DNA of 44,682 nucleotides from Fluviicola sp. XM-24bin1 (GCA_003149635.1 QCWI01000018.1:1-44682); one strand, 5' to 3'. Positions 33,329-42,346 are shown, counted from the first letter of the stretch. The notes: generated from the letters alone by a model not told the origin. Made by a program: numbers and translations.

Positions 33329-34665
33329 TCCTCCTCTGGCTGTTGTTCAGGCTTACTTGATTGATTCAGCTGCTCTTCCAAGGCGTGCGCTTCATCCCAT
33401 TTTCTCTGCTTTTTAAGCTTGCGGATTTTTGCCTCTATTTTGGCTTTCTCTTTACGCTCTGCTTCCTCTTTCTTACGTTTTGCAGCTTCTTCTTTCTTCT
33501 GACGACTTACTTCCGCTTTTGCATCGCTTACCGCTTTCTTGCGGTGTTCTTTCATGAACTTCTCACGATTCGCTTTTTTCTTATCGCTCGGCATGGCATC
33601 GTCTTCGAACTCTTCCCCACCTTCGTATTTCGGGAATGAATAGATCTCACGACCATGCTCATCGTAGCGGTATTCTTCAATAAGAACATCTTCCCAGTAA
33701 TGTTTTCTGTTCTTCAATTCACCGTTCGGATGATATACTTCAAACCAACCGTTTTTGCGTCCATCCTCGTAGGATTCAATTTCTTGAATGTTCTGATTGT
33801 AGAAGAAGGTCTTGAATTCTCCATTCTTTCGGCCTTTCTCCCACATCTCCGTGCGCAACAAAACGCCGTCATCATAGTAATGCTTTGCCTCTCCGTGCTT
33901 AAGACCTTTTGTGTATTCGATTTCCTGAATCACAACGCGTTCTTCGTTGAACAGTCGGAAGGTTCCATCGTACCAACCATGATCGTAGTTCACTTCCATC
34001 TTACAAACGCCATTGTCGTGATAGGTGCGCTTTAAACCATGGAGATAACCCATGTCATAATTTTCCCATTTGGTGGTATCTACACGATCACGATCACCCG
34101 GATTTTCTTTCTCTCGTTGCTTGAAAAAGATGTGTTTTCCGTGTTTTTCACCGAGATAGTAATTCATCTCCCACGCCAACATTTCCGTACTGTCGTACAT
34201 GTAGTACCATGTTCCGTGATCTACACCTTGCACCAATTCACGAATCACCTGCGGACATCCACTTTCGTAATACGTCGTGTCTTTTCCATCTTCCTTTCCA
34301 TCCACAAAGTTCACCCGTCTTTCCACGCGTCCATTCTGATAACACGATTCGCATTTCCCTGTGAATGGCTTGTCCGTTCCAGCGAAATTACTACGGTCGT
34401 TGTTAATTTTATACACCGTATTTGTCGCCTCGTCATAGGTCAAATCCGAATTACAATCGTACCAACCCGGCTTTCCACCACATTCCCATTCCAAATAGCG
34501 TAATTCGGCTTTGGTTGTGATCCGTACCTTGGTTTCCTTACCCGATTCGTCTCTCACCGTTTTGAAACGGAAATAACAGGAATCCTTTTCCTGACCAATG
34601 CTTGGAAGCTGGGCTGAGGCCGAATAAACAAAGGCGAAAGAAAGTAAGGCGATGATATACTTCAT
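33325..34665 (-). CDS. Secreted YwqK/MORN-repeat protein with basic coiled-coil tail
   Basis: Starting at 34665 gives 446 residues with signal peptide MKYIIALLSFAFVYSASAQ. The frame is open to 34776, but the extra 37 residues precede the signal and are rejected. The centre (about residues 90-330) consists of MORN-like repeats of the type G-x-W-x-x-Y-[YH]-x-[DN]-[SG]: for example KHGKHIFFKQ, GLKRTYHDNGVCKMEV, GTFRLFNEERVV, GEAKHYYDDGVLL, GEFKTFFYN and GWFEVYHPNGELKN. The C-terminal ~80 residues are a Lys/Glu-rich coiled coil. YwqK was first named as an antitoxin-like family, but most Bacteroidota members are secreted proteins without known function. It is last in the polysaccharide gene run. 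Confidence 0.82.
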   Translation of the reverse strand: MKYIIALLSFAFVYSASAQLPSIGQEKDSCYFRFKTVRDESGKETKVRITTKAELRYLEWECGGKPGWYDCNSDLTYDEATNTVYKINNDRSNFAGTDKPFTGKCESCYQNGRVERRVNFVDGKEDGKDTTYYESGCPQVIRELVQGVDHGTWYYMYDSTEMLAWEMNYYLGEKHGKHIFFKQREKENPGDRDRVDTTKWENYDMGYLHGLKRTYHDNGVCKMEVNYDHGWYDGTFRLFNEERVVIQEIEYTKGLKHGEAKHYYDDGVLLRTEMWEKGRKNGEFKTFFYNQNIQEIESYEDGRKNGWFEVYHPNGELKNRKHYWEDVLIEEYRYDEHGREIYSFPKYEGGEEFEDDAMPSDKKKANREKFMKEHRKKAVSDAKAEVSRQKKEEAAKRKKEEAERKEKAKIEAKIRKLKKQRKWDEAHALEEQLNQSSKPEQQPEED

Positions 34666-34691
34666 GGTGTTGTTTTGTAGAAAAATAGCAA

Positions 34692-35093
34692 TTATTGTTC
34701 CGGTTTCAATTGATTCAAGGCTTCTTTCATAACGGGATTGATCGGAATTGTTGCATTTTTTGAAGCATCGAAGCAAACAAGTACAGATTTCCCTTTGGTA
34801 TGCAGCGTATCATTTACCTTGATTTCATACGAAAGTGTGAAGCTTTTCTCTCCTACGTGCTCAAGGAATACGTGAACATGCGGAGCGTCGTGCAACACGA
34901 TTGGCTTGAAGTATTCCACTTCATTTTTAACCAAGAGGACGCCATTTTTGTTCCAATCCCAATCGGTGCCCAATAACTCGGCAAAATAGTGCACACGCGC
35001 AATTTCGAAATAACTTAGGTAGATGGAATTATTCACGTGGCCTAAAACATCCAAATCGGAGAAGCGCACATGAATTCTAGCGGGTTCAATCAT
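34692..35093 (-). CDS. Acyl-CoA thioesterase (4-hydroxybenzoyl-CoA thioesterase family)
   Basis: 133 residues, hotdog fold. RFSDLDVLGHVNNSIYLSYFEIARVHYF contains the D-x-x-G-H-V-N catalytic pattern (Asp near residue 15). KNEVEYFKPIVLHDAPHVHVFLEHVGEKSFTLSYEI is the strand set. It probably hydrolyses acyl-CoA in the cytoplasm. Its ATG overlaps the CapD-type gene stop by 4 nt, so it is translated with the polysaccharide genes. Whether that link is functional is uncertain. Confidence 0.88.
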   Translation of the reverse strand: MIEPARIHVRFSDLDVLGHVNNSIYLSYFEIARVHYFAELLGTDWDWNKNGVLLVKNEVEYFKPIVLHDAPHVHVFLEHVGEKSFTLSYEIKVNDTLHTKGKSVLVCFDASKNATIPINPVMKEALNQLKPEQ

Positions 35094-36970
35094 TTTTTGT
35101 CCAATTCTTCAAACAGGGAATTATTACTGATAAACTCAGGCACAATCTCCTTCATTTTACGAACGATATCCAAATTGTTTTGCGTTCCGAATAACGATAT
35201 CAGCGCTTTGATCTGCTCCATCTGTTCGCCTTCCTCTTCGCGCATTTTAGCTTTGAGAATTTGCGGATGATGGGTCGGAAGGGTGTTTTCTTCCTTGGCC
35301 AAAAGCTCTTCGTATAATTTCTCACCTGGACGCAAGCCTGTAATCTTAATTTCTATGTCTTTTCCAAGTGTCAAGCCGCTGAGCTGAATCATCTTCTTGG
35401 CGAGATCGATGATTTTCACCGACTCTCCCATATCAAAGACGAAAATCTCGCCTCCTTCCCCCATGGTTCCTGCCTCCAAAACCAATTGACAAGCTTCTGG
35501 AATGGTCATGAAATATCGGGTGATGCGTTCATCGGTTACAGTCAAAGGCCCTCCCTGATCCAATTGTCGTTGGAACAATGGAATTACCGAACCGTTCGAT
35601 CCGAGCACGTTTCCAAAACGCGTGGTAATAAATCTCGTTTCTCCCTCGGTATTTTGCGCATAAATCTCAGCTATTCGCTTGGACGCCCCCATCACATTTG
35701 TCGGGTTAACGGCTTTGTCCGTTGAAATCATCACGAATTTGAACACCTTGTATTTCACGGCTAAATCCACCAGGTTTTTGGTACCCAAAACGTTGGTAAG
35801 AACCGCTTCTGATGGATTGTCTTCCATCAATGGAACGTGCTTGTATGCCGCGGCGTGGAATACGTAATGTGGTTGATATGTTCGGAACACGTTCTCCATT
35901 CGATCCGCGCTTCGGATATCACCAATTACGACCTCAAATGTCAATTGCTGAAACTCGTCGCGCAAGGCGTTTTGCAAATCGTACAATGGAGATTCAGCCT
36001 GATCCAGAAGGATTAATTTGGAAGGTTCAAAAGCAGCGATCTGGCGCACCATACCGCTACCAATAGAACCAGCGGCTCCGGTTACGAGGATTGTTTCTCC
36101 AGTAAGTTCCTTTCCTATTTTCTCTTCATCCAATCGAATTGGTTGACGCCCAAGCAGGTCATCAATTTTAATCTTCGAGATTTGTTTGGTTGAGAATTCT
36201 CCATTGATCCAGCTCTTCGTGCTCGGTACTTTCTGAACTTCTACTCCCAATTCTAAACAGAGTTCTACCACCGCTTTTCGATTGTTTTGATCTGGATCTT
36301 GAATCGCGACAATCAATTGTGTGACGTCGTGATTTTCTATCACCTTTCGTAATGCTGAAGTATGGTAAATGGTAATCCCCTCCAATCGATTTCCGGCCAA
36401 TTTCTTATTGTCATCAAGGAATCCGACAATTCGGTAGGATGTCTCTGGTGCTTTCTCAATAGTGCGTTTGGTGATCAATCCTGAAATTCCAGCTCCGTAG
36501 ATGATAACTTTCCCATCTGCTTCTTTGCTCTTCACCGACTCCAAATAGATCAATTTCACCGAGAATCGCAGGCCTACAATAAATATCGTGGCAAAGGCAA
36601 ATTCCATGATGAGCACGGACATTGGGAAAAGATAATATCCATCCAATGCGTTCACACGCACCATACTCGCTGCAAAAAAGATCACACTACAAATCGCTGT
36701 AGCCTGTACGATACGCGCAAAATCCTGTGTTGAAGTATGACGAATGAGTCCTTTGTGAATCTTGAAAACGTAGAATACGATCAGCTTCACAGCGATATAA
36801 AATCCGATGGACTTCGAAAGAATGGCCCATTCATCGCGAATCAAATAGTCCTTGGTTTCCAGATCGAAACGAATGAGATACGCTACAAACAAGGCCACGA
36901 GTGACATCATCAGATCTGCAACGATCACGATCCATCTAGGAATATTTGACTTGGGAAGAAGCATGGTCAA
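35090..36970 (-). CDS. CapD-type nucleoside-diphosphate-sugar epimerase/dehydratase
   Basis: 626 residues. The N-terminus has four membrane helices (about residues 10-130), followed by a CoA-binding-like Rossmann domain (VIIYGAGISGLITKRTIE) and then a second, catalytic short-chain dehydrogenase domain: ILVTGAAGSIGSGMVRQI, FHAAAYKHVPLMEDNPSEAV, and STDKAVNPTNVMGASKRIAEI. In this family the usual Tyr-x-x-x-Lys is replaced by Met-Gly-Ala-Ser-Lys, as here. It converts UDP-HexNAc to a 4-keto-6-deoxy sugar for capsule, O-antigen or glycan synthesis (CapD, WbpM, PglF relatives). It is 18 nt after the FemAB-like gene and overlaps the thioesterase gene. Confidence 0.94.
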   Translation of the reverse strand: MTMLLPKSNIPRWIVIVADLMMSLVALFVAYLIRFDLETKDYLIRDEWAILSKSIGFYIAVKLIVFYVFKIHKGLIRHTSTQDFARIVQATAICSVIFFAASMVRVNALDGYYLFPMSVLIMEFAFATIFIVGLRFSVKLIYLESVKSKEADGKVIIYGAGISGLITKRTIEKAPETSYRIVGFLDDNKKLAGNRLEGITIYHTSALRKVIENHDVTQLIVAIQDPDQNNRKAVVELCLELGVEVQKVPSTKSWINGEFSTKQISKIKIDDLLGRQPIRLDEEKIGKELTGETILVTGAAGSIGSGMVRQIAAFEPSKLILLDQAESPLYDLQNALRDEFQQLTFEVVIGDIRSADRMENVFRTYQPHYVFHAAAYKHVPLMEDNPSEAVLTNVLGTKNLVDLAVKYKVFKFVMISTDKAVNPTNVMGASKRIAEIYAQNTEGETRFITTRFGNVLGSNGSVIPLFQRQLDQGGPLTVTDERITRYFMTIPEACQLVLEAGTMGEGGEIFVFDMGESVKIIDLAKKMIQLSGLTLGKDIEIKITGLRPGEKLYEELLAKEENTLPTHHPQILKAKMREEEGEQMEQIKALISLFGTQNNLDIVRKMKEIVPEFISNNSLFEELDKK

Positions 36971-36988
36971 AAATAATCAATTTCGAAT

Positions 36989-37867
36989 TCAACGATTCAA
37001 GCGGTTCTTGAACTTTCGCGCCAAACGGAACCAAACCGGGGCTTTGTTCGATTCGTAGAAAAAATAAGGCTGATCGACGCCACCAAGATTTTTATTGAAT
37101 CGCTGTACTCCTTTCACATTGGAGCCGCCAAAATCAAATTTCAAACCATTCTTTTGCGCGAACTCAATGGCAACATTCAGGGCGAAATACATGCCTCCCT
37201 TTTTTTTCAAACTATCTGGACAGGCGCCTTTCAAGTAAAGGATCTGAGATTCATCTACGAGGCATACTATCCCTCCAGTCTCTTCACCATCGGAAACTTC
37301 GAATACTTTTAGGCACCCTTCTTTCTGAGCAGACTGAAAGAGCTTCTTCAGACCTGAAATTCGTTCTGCATCCACACCTTTGAATTTGCCCTGAAGTTCT
37401 TGTTCAATGGCTGTCATGATGCCAGCAAAGGAATCGTTATCAGTTACAGAGACTCCAGAATTTACTGCCTTCTTGAGCGATCGCTTTGCTTGTGAAGAAA
37501 GTTTCCGGTGCTCGAAATTGGTAATCGTTTGATGCACACGCGTCGTTTGCGAATTGAACATATTCGTGGTCGTAGCCAGTTCGATTGCGCGAAATCGTTG
37601 TTTGATCAGAGCAACGTCATTGTTCGTATAAGTTCCTATGAATTGGGAAGATCGACTGAAAATGGGAACGTACAAGATTTCAACTCCCATGCGTTTTGTG
37701 TACGGCAAAGCGATGCCTTTGGTATAGTTGTCATCCACCAAAATGCACCAATTTTCGGCCACCGCATCCAAATACCAAGAATACGAAAATAAGAGAACAT
37801 GCTGCTCCTTAGCGACCAATGCATTCCACCTTTCTATATCGATTTCTGAACGTTCTGTGAACTTCAT
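36989..37867 (-). CDS. FemAB/GNAT-fold acyltransferase-like protein
   Basis: 292 residues. Weak but consistent similarity to the GNAT/FemAB group: VLLFSYSWYLDAVAENW at the N-terminus, an interdomain KLSSQAKRSLKKAVNSGVSV, and EVSDGEETGGIVCLVDESQILYLKGACPDSLKKKGGMYFALNVAIEFAQK ending with FDFGGSNVKGVQRFNKNLGG, which is the typical GNAT end (D-F-x-G-S-x-x-x-G-x-x-x-F-x-x-x-x-G). Such proteins in polysaccharide clusters transfer acyl or aminoacyl groups onto glycans or peptidoglycan. The start overlaps the deacetylase stop by 4 nt. Confidence 0.75.
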   Translation of the reverse strand: MKFTERSEIDIERWNALVAKEQHVLLFSYSWYLDAVAENWCILVDDNYTKGIALPYTKRMGVEILYVPIFSRSSQFIGTYTNNDVALIKQRFRAIELATTTNMFNSQTTRVHQTITNFEHRKLSSQAKRSLKKAVNSGVSVTDNDSFAGIMTAIEQELQGKFKGVDAERISGLKKLFQSAQKEGCLKVFEVSDGEETGGIVCLVDESQILYLKGACPDSLKKKGGMYFALNVAIEFAQKNGLKFDFGGSNVKGVQRFNKNLGGVDQPYFFYESNKAPVWFRLARKFKNRLNR

Positions 37868-38835
37868 ACCACTTGCTGAAACGAAATGAATTGATGTTTG
37901 TTTCGATGTTTCTCAATGAATTCCTTCAACTTCCTAATGGAATATTCGGTATTCCCTTTTGGATGACCGATTACGATCAAATCTTCGAACTGCAAATTCT
38001 CGTATTTGTTCAGTGCTGCATCCAACTTACTGGCGTAATAGCCATCACTGGAAACGTGACCAATCGTGAATTGCGTCAACTTTCTCTTTTTGCGTCCTCC
38101 CTGACTTAAGAACTGACCGTCTCCTACCATCTTATGCTGTTTCGGAAATAATCTTCCTAATGCATACAAACGCCAATAAAAGAGTGGGCTGTAACGCAGG
38201 TTTCCAATTGGATATTCTAGGAAATCTCCGTTCTCCTCTTCAAGCAATACGTCGCTTTGAAAACGATACTTGGATTTCATCGGAGACTCGCGAAAGTCAA
38301 CCGCGTAGGAAGCAGTTTCCAAAAAATCACCTGGAATTACCGTAGAATCGATCTGAATTCCCGTTTCTTTAAATGCTTCCTCTAAATGCTCAAAAGGTTG
38401 AATACACCAACCTCCTGCGCGAAACACATTCACTTTTCGGCCAATGAGATTTTCTAAATACGATTTATACTTTCGGACAATATCAGCCGCATCTTCCTTG
38501 GAAAAATCAGACAACTTGTAATGCTCGGCGGTTCCGAATGTCCATTTTCCGTCCCACGTACTTTTCTCCCAATGCGGATGAATATGCAATTGAACATCAT
38601 GTCCTTTCGAGATCATTTCTCCAATTTGCGCTTTGACTTCCGTCAATTCATCGCTTAGTTCAGAATACTTTTCTGCCTGTATTAGATAACCAACATCAAC
38701 AAAGAAGGTCATTTTGACGTCATTTCCTTCACACAATCGCATTAATTCTTGCGTTGGTTCCAACATGCATTTCTGCGCGGATCCTGAGTGCTCTCCGAAG
38801 AAAAGTTCGTAGTCGTATGTCAGAAAAATATTCAC
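37864..38835 (-). CDS. Polysaccharide deacetylase-like protein
   Basis: 323 residues, GTG start. NodB-like features: FLTYDYELFFGEHSG near the N-terminus (catalytic-Asp position), MTFFVDVGYL, HDVQLHIHPHW (metal His pair), FRAGGW, and DLIVIGHPKGNT near the end. It probably removes acetyl groups from a surface glycan; localisation is unclear because no signal peptide is seen, so it may act in the cytoplasm on a lipid-linked intermediate. The GTG lies 4 nt after a TATCTTCG box, which supports that start. It heads the run with the FemAB-like, CapD-type, thioesterase and YwqK-like genes. Confidence 0.85.
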   Translation of the reverse strand: MNIFLTYDYELFFGEHSGSAQKCMLEPTQELMRLCEGNDVKMTFFVDVGYLIQAEKYSELSDELTEVKAQIGEMISKGHDVQLHIHPHWEKSTWDGKWTFGTAEHYKLSDFSKEDAADIVRKYKSYLENLIGRKVNVFRAGGWCIQPFEHLEEAFKETGIQIDSTVIPGDFLETASYAVDFRESPMKSKYRFQSDVLLEEENGDFLEYPIGNLRYSPLFYWRLYALGRLFPKQHKMVGDGQFLSQGGRKKRKLTQFTIGHVSSDGYYASKLDAALNKYENLQFEDLIVIGHPKGNTEYSIRKLKEFIEKHRNKHQFISFQQVV

Positions 38836-38839
38836 CTCG

Positions 38840-38847
38840 CGAAGATA
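38840..38847 (-). promoter_or_regulatory. -7 box of the polysaccharide operon
   Basis: Minus-strand TATCTTCG (one mismatch to TAnnTTTG) ends 4 nt before the GTG at 38835. It implies a leaderless message beginning with GTG. The divergent small secreted gene starts at 38882, 46 nt away, with its own TATATTGG box at 38870-38877. Confidence 0.45.
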
Positions 38848-38881
38848 ACTGAATCTGCGGGAAACTGTCTATATTGGACGT

Positions 38882-39304
38882 ATGAAGCAACTCATATTTA
38901 TTAGCATTCTCTTTTTGTTGCCGCTTGCCTCTCGGGCACAGGAAATTTCGGATGATCAAATCAATTTTGTGAACGATTTCGCTGCTGCTTGTAAGAATCA
39001 CGATTACAAAAAAGTGTACAAGCATCTGGATAAATCGTATCGAAAGAAGCAAAGGAAATTTCTGAAAGGAAATAAAACCCAGTTGATGGATGAGCTGTTG
39101 GGCGGAACGGGCATCGATGATGACGAATTCGTTGTTATCCCTATCTCAGAAATTATAAAGATTGAAGTGGCCGAGGTCATGGAAAATGAAGATGGCTCGT
39201 TCGAATTTATATTTAGGGTTAGAGACGCCAAACATGATATTTTAGCGTACTTACAATTGGAGAAAAAAGGCAAACGATTTGGATTCGTTGGTGCCGTGGG
39301 ATAG
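38882..39304 (+). CDS. Small secreted protein, function unknown
   Basis: 140 residues with signal peptide MKQLIFISILFLLPLASRAQ. The mature part starts with a helical segment (ISDDQINFVNDFAAACKNHDYKKVYKHLDKSYRKKQRKFL) and ends with a beta-type module (EVMENEDGSFEFIFRVRDAKHDILAYLQLEK). The layout is like small NTF2-like or lumazine-type Bacteroidota secreted proteins, but I cannot name the family. TATATTGG (38870-38877) lies 4 nt before the ATG. The CYTH-domain gene begins 1 nt after its stop, so they are probably co-transcribed. Confidence 0.8.
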   Translation: MKQLIFISILFLLPLASRAQEISDDQINFVNDFAAACKNHDYKKVYKHLDKSYRKKQRKFLKGNKTQLMDELLGGTGIDDDEFVVIPISEIIKIEVAEVMENEDGSFEFIFRVRDAKHDILAYLQLEKKGKRFGFVGAVG

Positions 39305-39305
39305 T

Positions 39306-39761
39306 ATGGGAAAGGAAATTGAATACAAGTTTTTGGTTGATAAAGCTCAATGGGATGCTCTTGAGAAGCCCGAACCGCAATTGATTATTCAATCGTTTCT
39401 GCAAAAGGAAGTAGAGCGTATTGTTCGGATCCGCGTGAAAGGATCAAAGGGATATTTGACCATAAAAGGTGCTACAGAAGGAGTAACGCGAATGGAGTTT
39501 GAATACGAAGTTCCTGTGGCAGATGTTCAAGAGATGATTAAAACGTTTGAATTACCGCATATCCGCAAACAGCGCTATGAAATCAAGGTGGATCAGCATG
39601 TTTGGGAGGTGGATGTTTTTGAAGGGCCTTTGGAGGGTTTGATTCTTGCGGAGATTGAGGTTTCGGAAGAAGGTGAATCGTTTACGAAGCCTGAATGGGT
39701 GACAGAGGATGTTTCGAGAGATCCGAGTTATTATAATGCGGTGTTGATTGAGAGATGTTAA
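39306..39761 (+). CDS. CYTH-domain protein (adenylate cyclase/thiamine triphosphatase superfamily)
   Basis: Starting at 39306 gives 151 residues beginning MGKEIEYKFLVDK, with the E-x-E-x-K motif (E4-I-E-Y-K8) that defines CYTH domains. Further tunnel residues are in VRIRVKGSKGYLTIKGAT, RMEFEYEVP, KQRYEIKV and EVDVFEGPLEGLILAEIEV. Such proteins hydrolyse triphosphates (tripolyphosphate or ThTP) in the presence of metal; bacterial members are mostly inorganic triphosphatases. A longer frame starting at 39279 overlaps the upstream gene and is rejected. The start follows the previous stop by 1 nt. Confidence 0.92.
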   Translation: MGKEIEYKFLVDKAQWDALEKPEPQLIIQSFLQKEVERIVRIRVKGSKGYLTIKGATEGVTRMEFEYEVPVADVQEMIKTFELPHIRKQRYEIKVDQHVWEVDVFEGPLEGLILAEIEVSEEGESFTKPEWVTEDVSRDPSYYNAVLIERC

Positions 39762-39794
39762 CTAAATAAGTTAGAGAGAAATTATCGCGATCCT

Positions 39795-39807
39795 GCCTGC
39801 CGCAGGC
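39795..39807. repeat. GCCTGC-C-GCAGGC palindrome
   Basis: A 6-bp stem with a single-base spacer in the 134-nt gap between the CYTH gene and the next one. The core is like the GCCTGTC-tgc-GACAGGC hairpin at 28625-28641. It is likely part of a dispersed intergenic repeat family. A second short inverted repeat (ATTCG...CGAAT) lies at about 39834-39852. No gene is seen in this gap. Confidence 0.55.
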
Positions 39808-39895
39808 ACGGTACTAGAATTTTAGAATTATACAATTCGAGAACTTTCGAATTTGAGCAACTATCGCGCAACAAACGAGAAAAATCAAGCTGAAA

Positions 39896-40411
39896 ATGGA
39901 CAAAAGATGGAAATGCGCCTCTAAAGAAGCACCAAAAGATCCTTTCTATTTGATCCAATCAAATGGCTCCGATAAGCGCTACGTCATTTCTCTTCACGAT
40001 CCAGAAAAGATTAAATTGTTGCTTTTCAATTTCATTCGTAAATCACGGTATTTGGATTTGAAAGTGCGGGACATGAAGTCCCCGGAAAACCCGACGGATT
40101 ATGTTGGAATGCTGCGTCGTAAAAAACTACTTTCCATTCTTGAAAAGTATGACGAATTTCTTTTCGATAATGGGAATTTCGAATTCATGGCCCGTATTTC
40201 ACGAACCGGCGAATATATAGTCTTTGACGATCACGGCTTGCTCTTTATTTACTCGAAAAAAGACTACCAATCATTCATCGAAAGTATAGATATCACCTAC
40301 CAAGAAGATCAAAAATTGATTTACGAATTCAATCATTGGCACCATGGAGACGAAGATCATCATGAAAAGCTAATGAACTTCGTGAATGCATTGGGAATGC
40401 ACGAGGGATAG
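39896..40411 (+). CDS. Conserved hypothetical protein (171 aa)
   Basis: 171 residues, no signal peptide or membrane helix, so probably cytoplasmic. The sequence is moderately rich in Phe, Tyr, Lys and Asp, with segments YVISLHDPEKIKLLLFNFIRKS, RRKKLLSILEKYDEFLFDNGNFEFMARIS and a C-terminal HWHHGDEDHHEK cluster that could bind a metal. I do not recognise the family. The start ATG at 39896 follows an AT-rich gap without a clear promoter. It converges with the 105-residue gene, its stop lying one base before the other stop. Confidence 0.72.
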   Translation: MDKRWKCASKEAPKDPFYLIQSNGSDKRYVISLHDPEKIKLLLFNFIRKSRYLDLKVRDMKSPENPTDYVGMLRRKKLLSILEKYDEFLFDNGNFEFMARISRTGEYIVFDDHGLLFIYSKKDYQSFIESIDITYQEDQKLIYEFNHWHHGDEDHHEKLMNFVNALGMHEG

Positions 40412-40412
40412 T

Positions 40413-40730
40413 CTAATCTGCCAATAGTTCTTCGTCTTGAGCGTCAAAAACCGTTGCTCCTAATCGTACACTAAACCACTCGTTAAACACCTCCCAACGA
40501 ATTGGGGGAAACTTCGAATCCTTATCTGTCACAGCGTACAACTCGTTTTCAAAAATGCCTTTAAAGTATCCTTTGAGCACCGTTTCATCGTCGTAGAAAT
40601 CTTCTTCGATTAGATATACATTCGGTTCGTTGTCTTCAAGATTTGAGTAGTCGGCATCGTTTTCATTCGCCCAAACGATAAAGGCTTCTTTCGGTCGGAC
40701 GATGATGTATCCGCGGTTTACAAATTTCAT
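40413..40730 (-). CDS. Small conserved hypothetical protein (105 aa)
   Basis: 105 residues, acidic, with no signal. It reads MKFVNRGYIIVRPKEAFIVWAN, then NVYLIEEDFYDDETVLKGYFKGIFENELYAVT and RWEVFNEWFSVRLGATVFD. This small cytoplasmic family is common in Bacteroidota and has no assigned role. Its start overlaps the stop of the preceding lipoprotein gene by 4 nt, and the lipoprotein gene in turn abuts the threonine aldolase gene, so three genes form one transcript. Confidence 0.8.
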   Translation of the reverse strand: MKFVNRGYIIVRPKEAFIVWANENDADYSNLEDNEPNVYLIEEDFYDDETVLKGYFKGIFENELYAVTDKDSKFPPIRWEVFNEWFSVRLGATVFDAQDEELLAD

Positions 40731-41323
40731 AGGTCGGTTAGGTCTTTTAATTCATCTTCTTCGCGCTCAAACCATTGCGCCTTGCCAAATTTACGTTGTT
40801 TAATCCAGTAATCTCCCTCGTCCATCCATTCCTTTTCCTCTAATAATTTTTCCCACTGTTTAAAGTCAATGGAACCGCTCAACCTGAGAAGAACCGTATC
40901 CGTATATAACATGGCGAATGGATATTTTTGAATGTTTTCATTGGCTCCGAAATACGAAGTTCCCGATCTGTCCAGCCAATTGAAGAATGCGCTTTTAGTA
41001 TAAATGGAATCTGAAAAAACGAGACGCATGTACTCCAATGAATCGCCGCTTTCCAAATACCACACATACTTCTCTGTGCTTAGAGGTTGGAAGCGTTCTA
41101 GGAAATTTCGTTTGTCTGAAATACGAATGGACGAAACCTCCGGAATCCAAGATTGAAACTTTCGAAGCGGTGCTGCGAGACTGTCCTCTACTTGAAGGGG
41201 ATCCACCTCATCATAGTTGCGTGAAGATTTGGGCGTCCGATCTGACATATCAATAATCTTCTCCTTTTTCTCTCCGCATCCAGCGAGAACGATAACCAAT
41301 ACTATGAGAGCAGCACGAATCAT
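40727..41323 (-). CDS. Lipoprotein of unknown function (198 aa)
   Basis: MIRAALIVLVIVLAGC is a short lipoprotein signal with lipobox LAGC, followed by a charged linker. The body contains WYLESGDSLEYMRLVFSDSIYTKSAFFNWLDRSG and PFAMLYTDTVLLRLSGSIDFKQW, and has an acidic C-terminus. I do not recognise it. It lies between the threonine aldolase gene (start adjacent to that stop) and the 105-residue gene (4-nt overlap). Confidence 0.78.
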   Translation of the reverse strand: MIRAALIVLVIVLAGCGEKKEKIIDMSDRTPKSSRNYDEVDPLQVEDSLAAPLRKFQSWIPEVSSIRISDKRNFLERFQPLSTEKYVWYLESGDSLEYMRLVFSDSIYTKSAFFNWLDRSGTSYFGANENIQKYPFAMLYTDTVLLRLSGSIDFKQWEKLLEEKEWMDEGDYWIKQRKFGKAQWFEREEDELKDLTDL

Positions 41324-42346
41324 TTAGATCTTTTTGAGCACTTCGATGGTTCGATCAATATCTTCTGAAGAATTGTCTAAATGTGTCACCATTCGAATCA
41401 TTCCAGGGCCGAAATCCATGGCTAAAATGCCTTCATCTTCCAATTTCGATAAAACTTTTTGCAGATCATCCGGGTTCTCCATTACGCCGACTACTATATT
41501 GGTATCCACCGGAACGACTTCTTTGATCCAATTCTGTTCTTCCAACGTTTCACCTAGCATTCGAGCATGCTTATGATCAATTCTTAAACGAGCTACATTA
41601 TTCTTTAGTGCATACAATCCTCCGGCAGCAATAATTCCGGCTTGACGCATACCACCTCCGAAAACTTTTCGAACACGGCGCGCTTTATGAATAAAATCCT
41701 TCGTTCCGATGAGCAAGGATCCCACCGGAGCCCCCAAACCTTTGGAAAGGCAAAGGGAGATCGAATCGAACTCTGCTGCATATGTTTTTAAATCGATGCC
41801 ATTTTCAACCATGGCGTTCATCAATCGCGCCCCGTCAAGATGCAAGGGTAAATTATTCTCCAAACACACCTTTCGGATTCTTTGAATCTCTTCAAAATCG
41901 TAAATAGCGCCACCTCCGCGATTGGATGTATCTTCCAAACTCACCAATTGAGTTATGGGTAAATGCACATTGTCAGGGTTGATCCATTGCTTCACGTCTT
42001 CGGCAGTCAATCGACCACGATTCCCATGAATCAAACGTACAGAAGCACCGGAATTCCGAGCAATCCCCCCCCCTTCGTATTTATACACGTGGCTGTCTAC
42101 GTTGGTAATAACCTCACCGCCGGGTTGTACATGAATATTGATGGCAATTTGATTCGTCTGAGTTCCTGAAACGCAATAAATCGCCGCTTCCATCCCGAAC
42201 ATTTCCGCCGCATAACGCTCCAATTCATTGATCGTAGGGTCTTCACCAAAAACGTCATCTCCCAATGGCGCATTGAACATCGCCTCCTTCATCTCTGGTG
42301 TCGGTTGTGTCACCGTATCACTTCTGAAATCAATTGTTTTATTCAT
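41324..42346 (-). CDS. ltaE: Low-specificity L-threonine aldolase (GntG family)
   Basis: PLP enzyme that splits L-threonine or L-allo-threonine into glycine and acetaldehyde. Starting at 42346 gives 340 residues: [35 protein letters not shown], the pocket [10 protein letters not shown], the PLP lysine in [15 protein letters not shown] and the conserved [15 protein letters not shown]. The frame continues upstream seven residues to 42367, but [10 protein letters not shown] matches family starts. A TATTTTCG box (42353-42360) lies 6 nt before that ATG, in support. It heads a three-gene unit with two unknown small genes. Confidence 0.92.
   Translation of the reverse strand: MNKTIDFRSDTVTQPTPEMKEAMFNAPLGDDVFGEDPTINELERYAAEMFGMEAAIYCVSGTQTNQIAINIHVQPGGEVITNVDSHVYKYEGGGIARNSGASVRLIHGNRGRLTAEDVKQWINPDNVHLPITQLVSLEDTSNRGGGAIYDFEEIQRIRKVCLENNLPLHLDGARLMNAMVENGIDLKTYAAEFDSISLCLSKGLGAPVGSLLIGTKDFIHKARRVRKVFGGGMRQAGIIAAGGLYALKNNVARLRIDHKHARMLGETLEEQNWIKEVVPVDTNIVVGVMENPDDLQKVLSKLEDEGILAMDFGPGMIRMVTHLDNSSEDIDRTIEVLKKI

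Noticed and set aside
33655-34503. Hydrophobic-looking ORFs on the plus strand opposite the YwqK-like gene
   Set aside because: Antisense of repeated G/Y/W codons gives false hydrophobic frames; no start or domain.
34666-34776. Longer N-terminus for the YwqK-like protein (37 more residues)
   Set aside because: A clear signal peptide begins at 34665; placing it internally would make no sense.
39279-39305. Longer start for the CYTH protein
   Set aside because: It overlaps the preceding gene; the E-x-E-x-K motif must be near the N-terminus, as from 39306.
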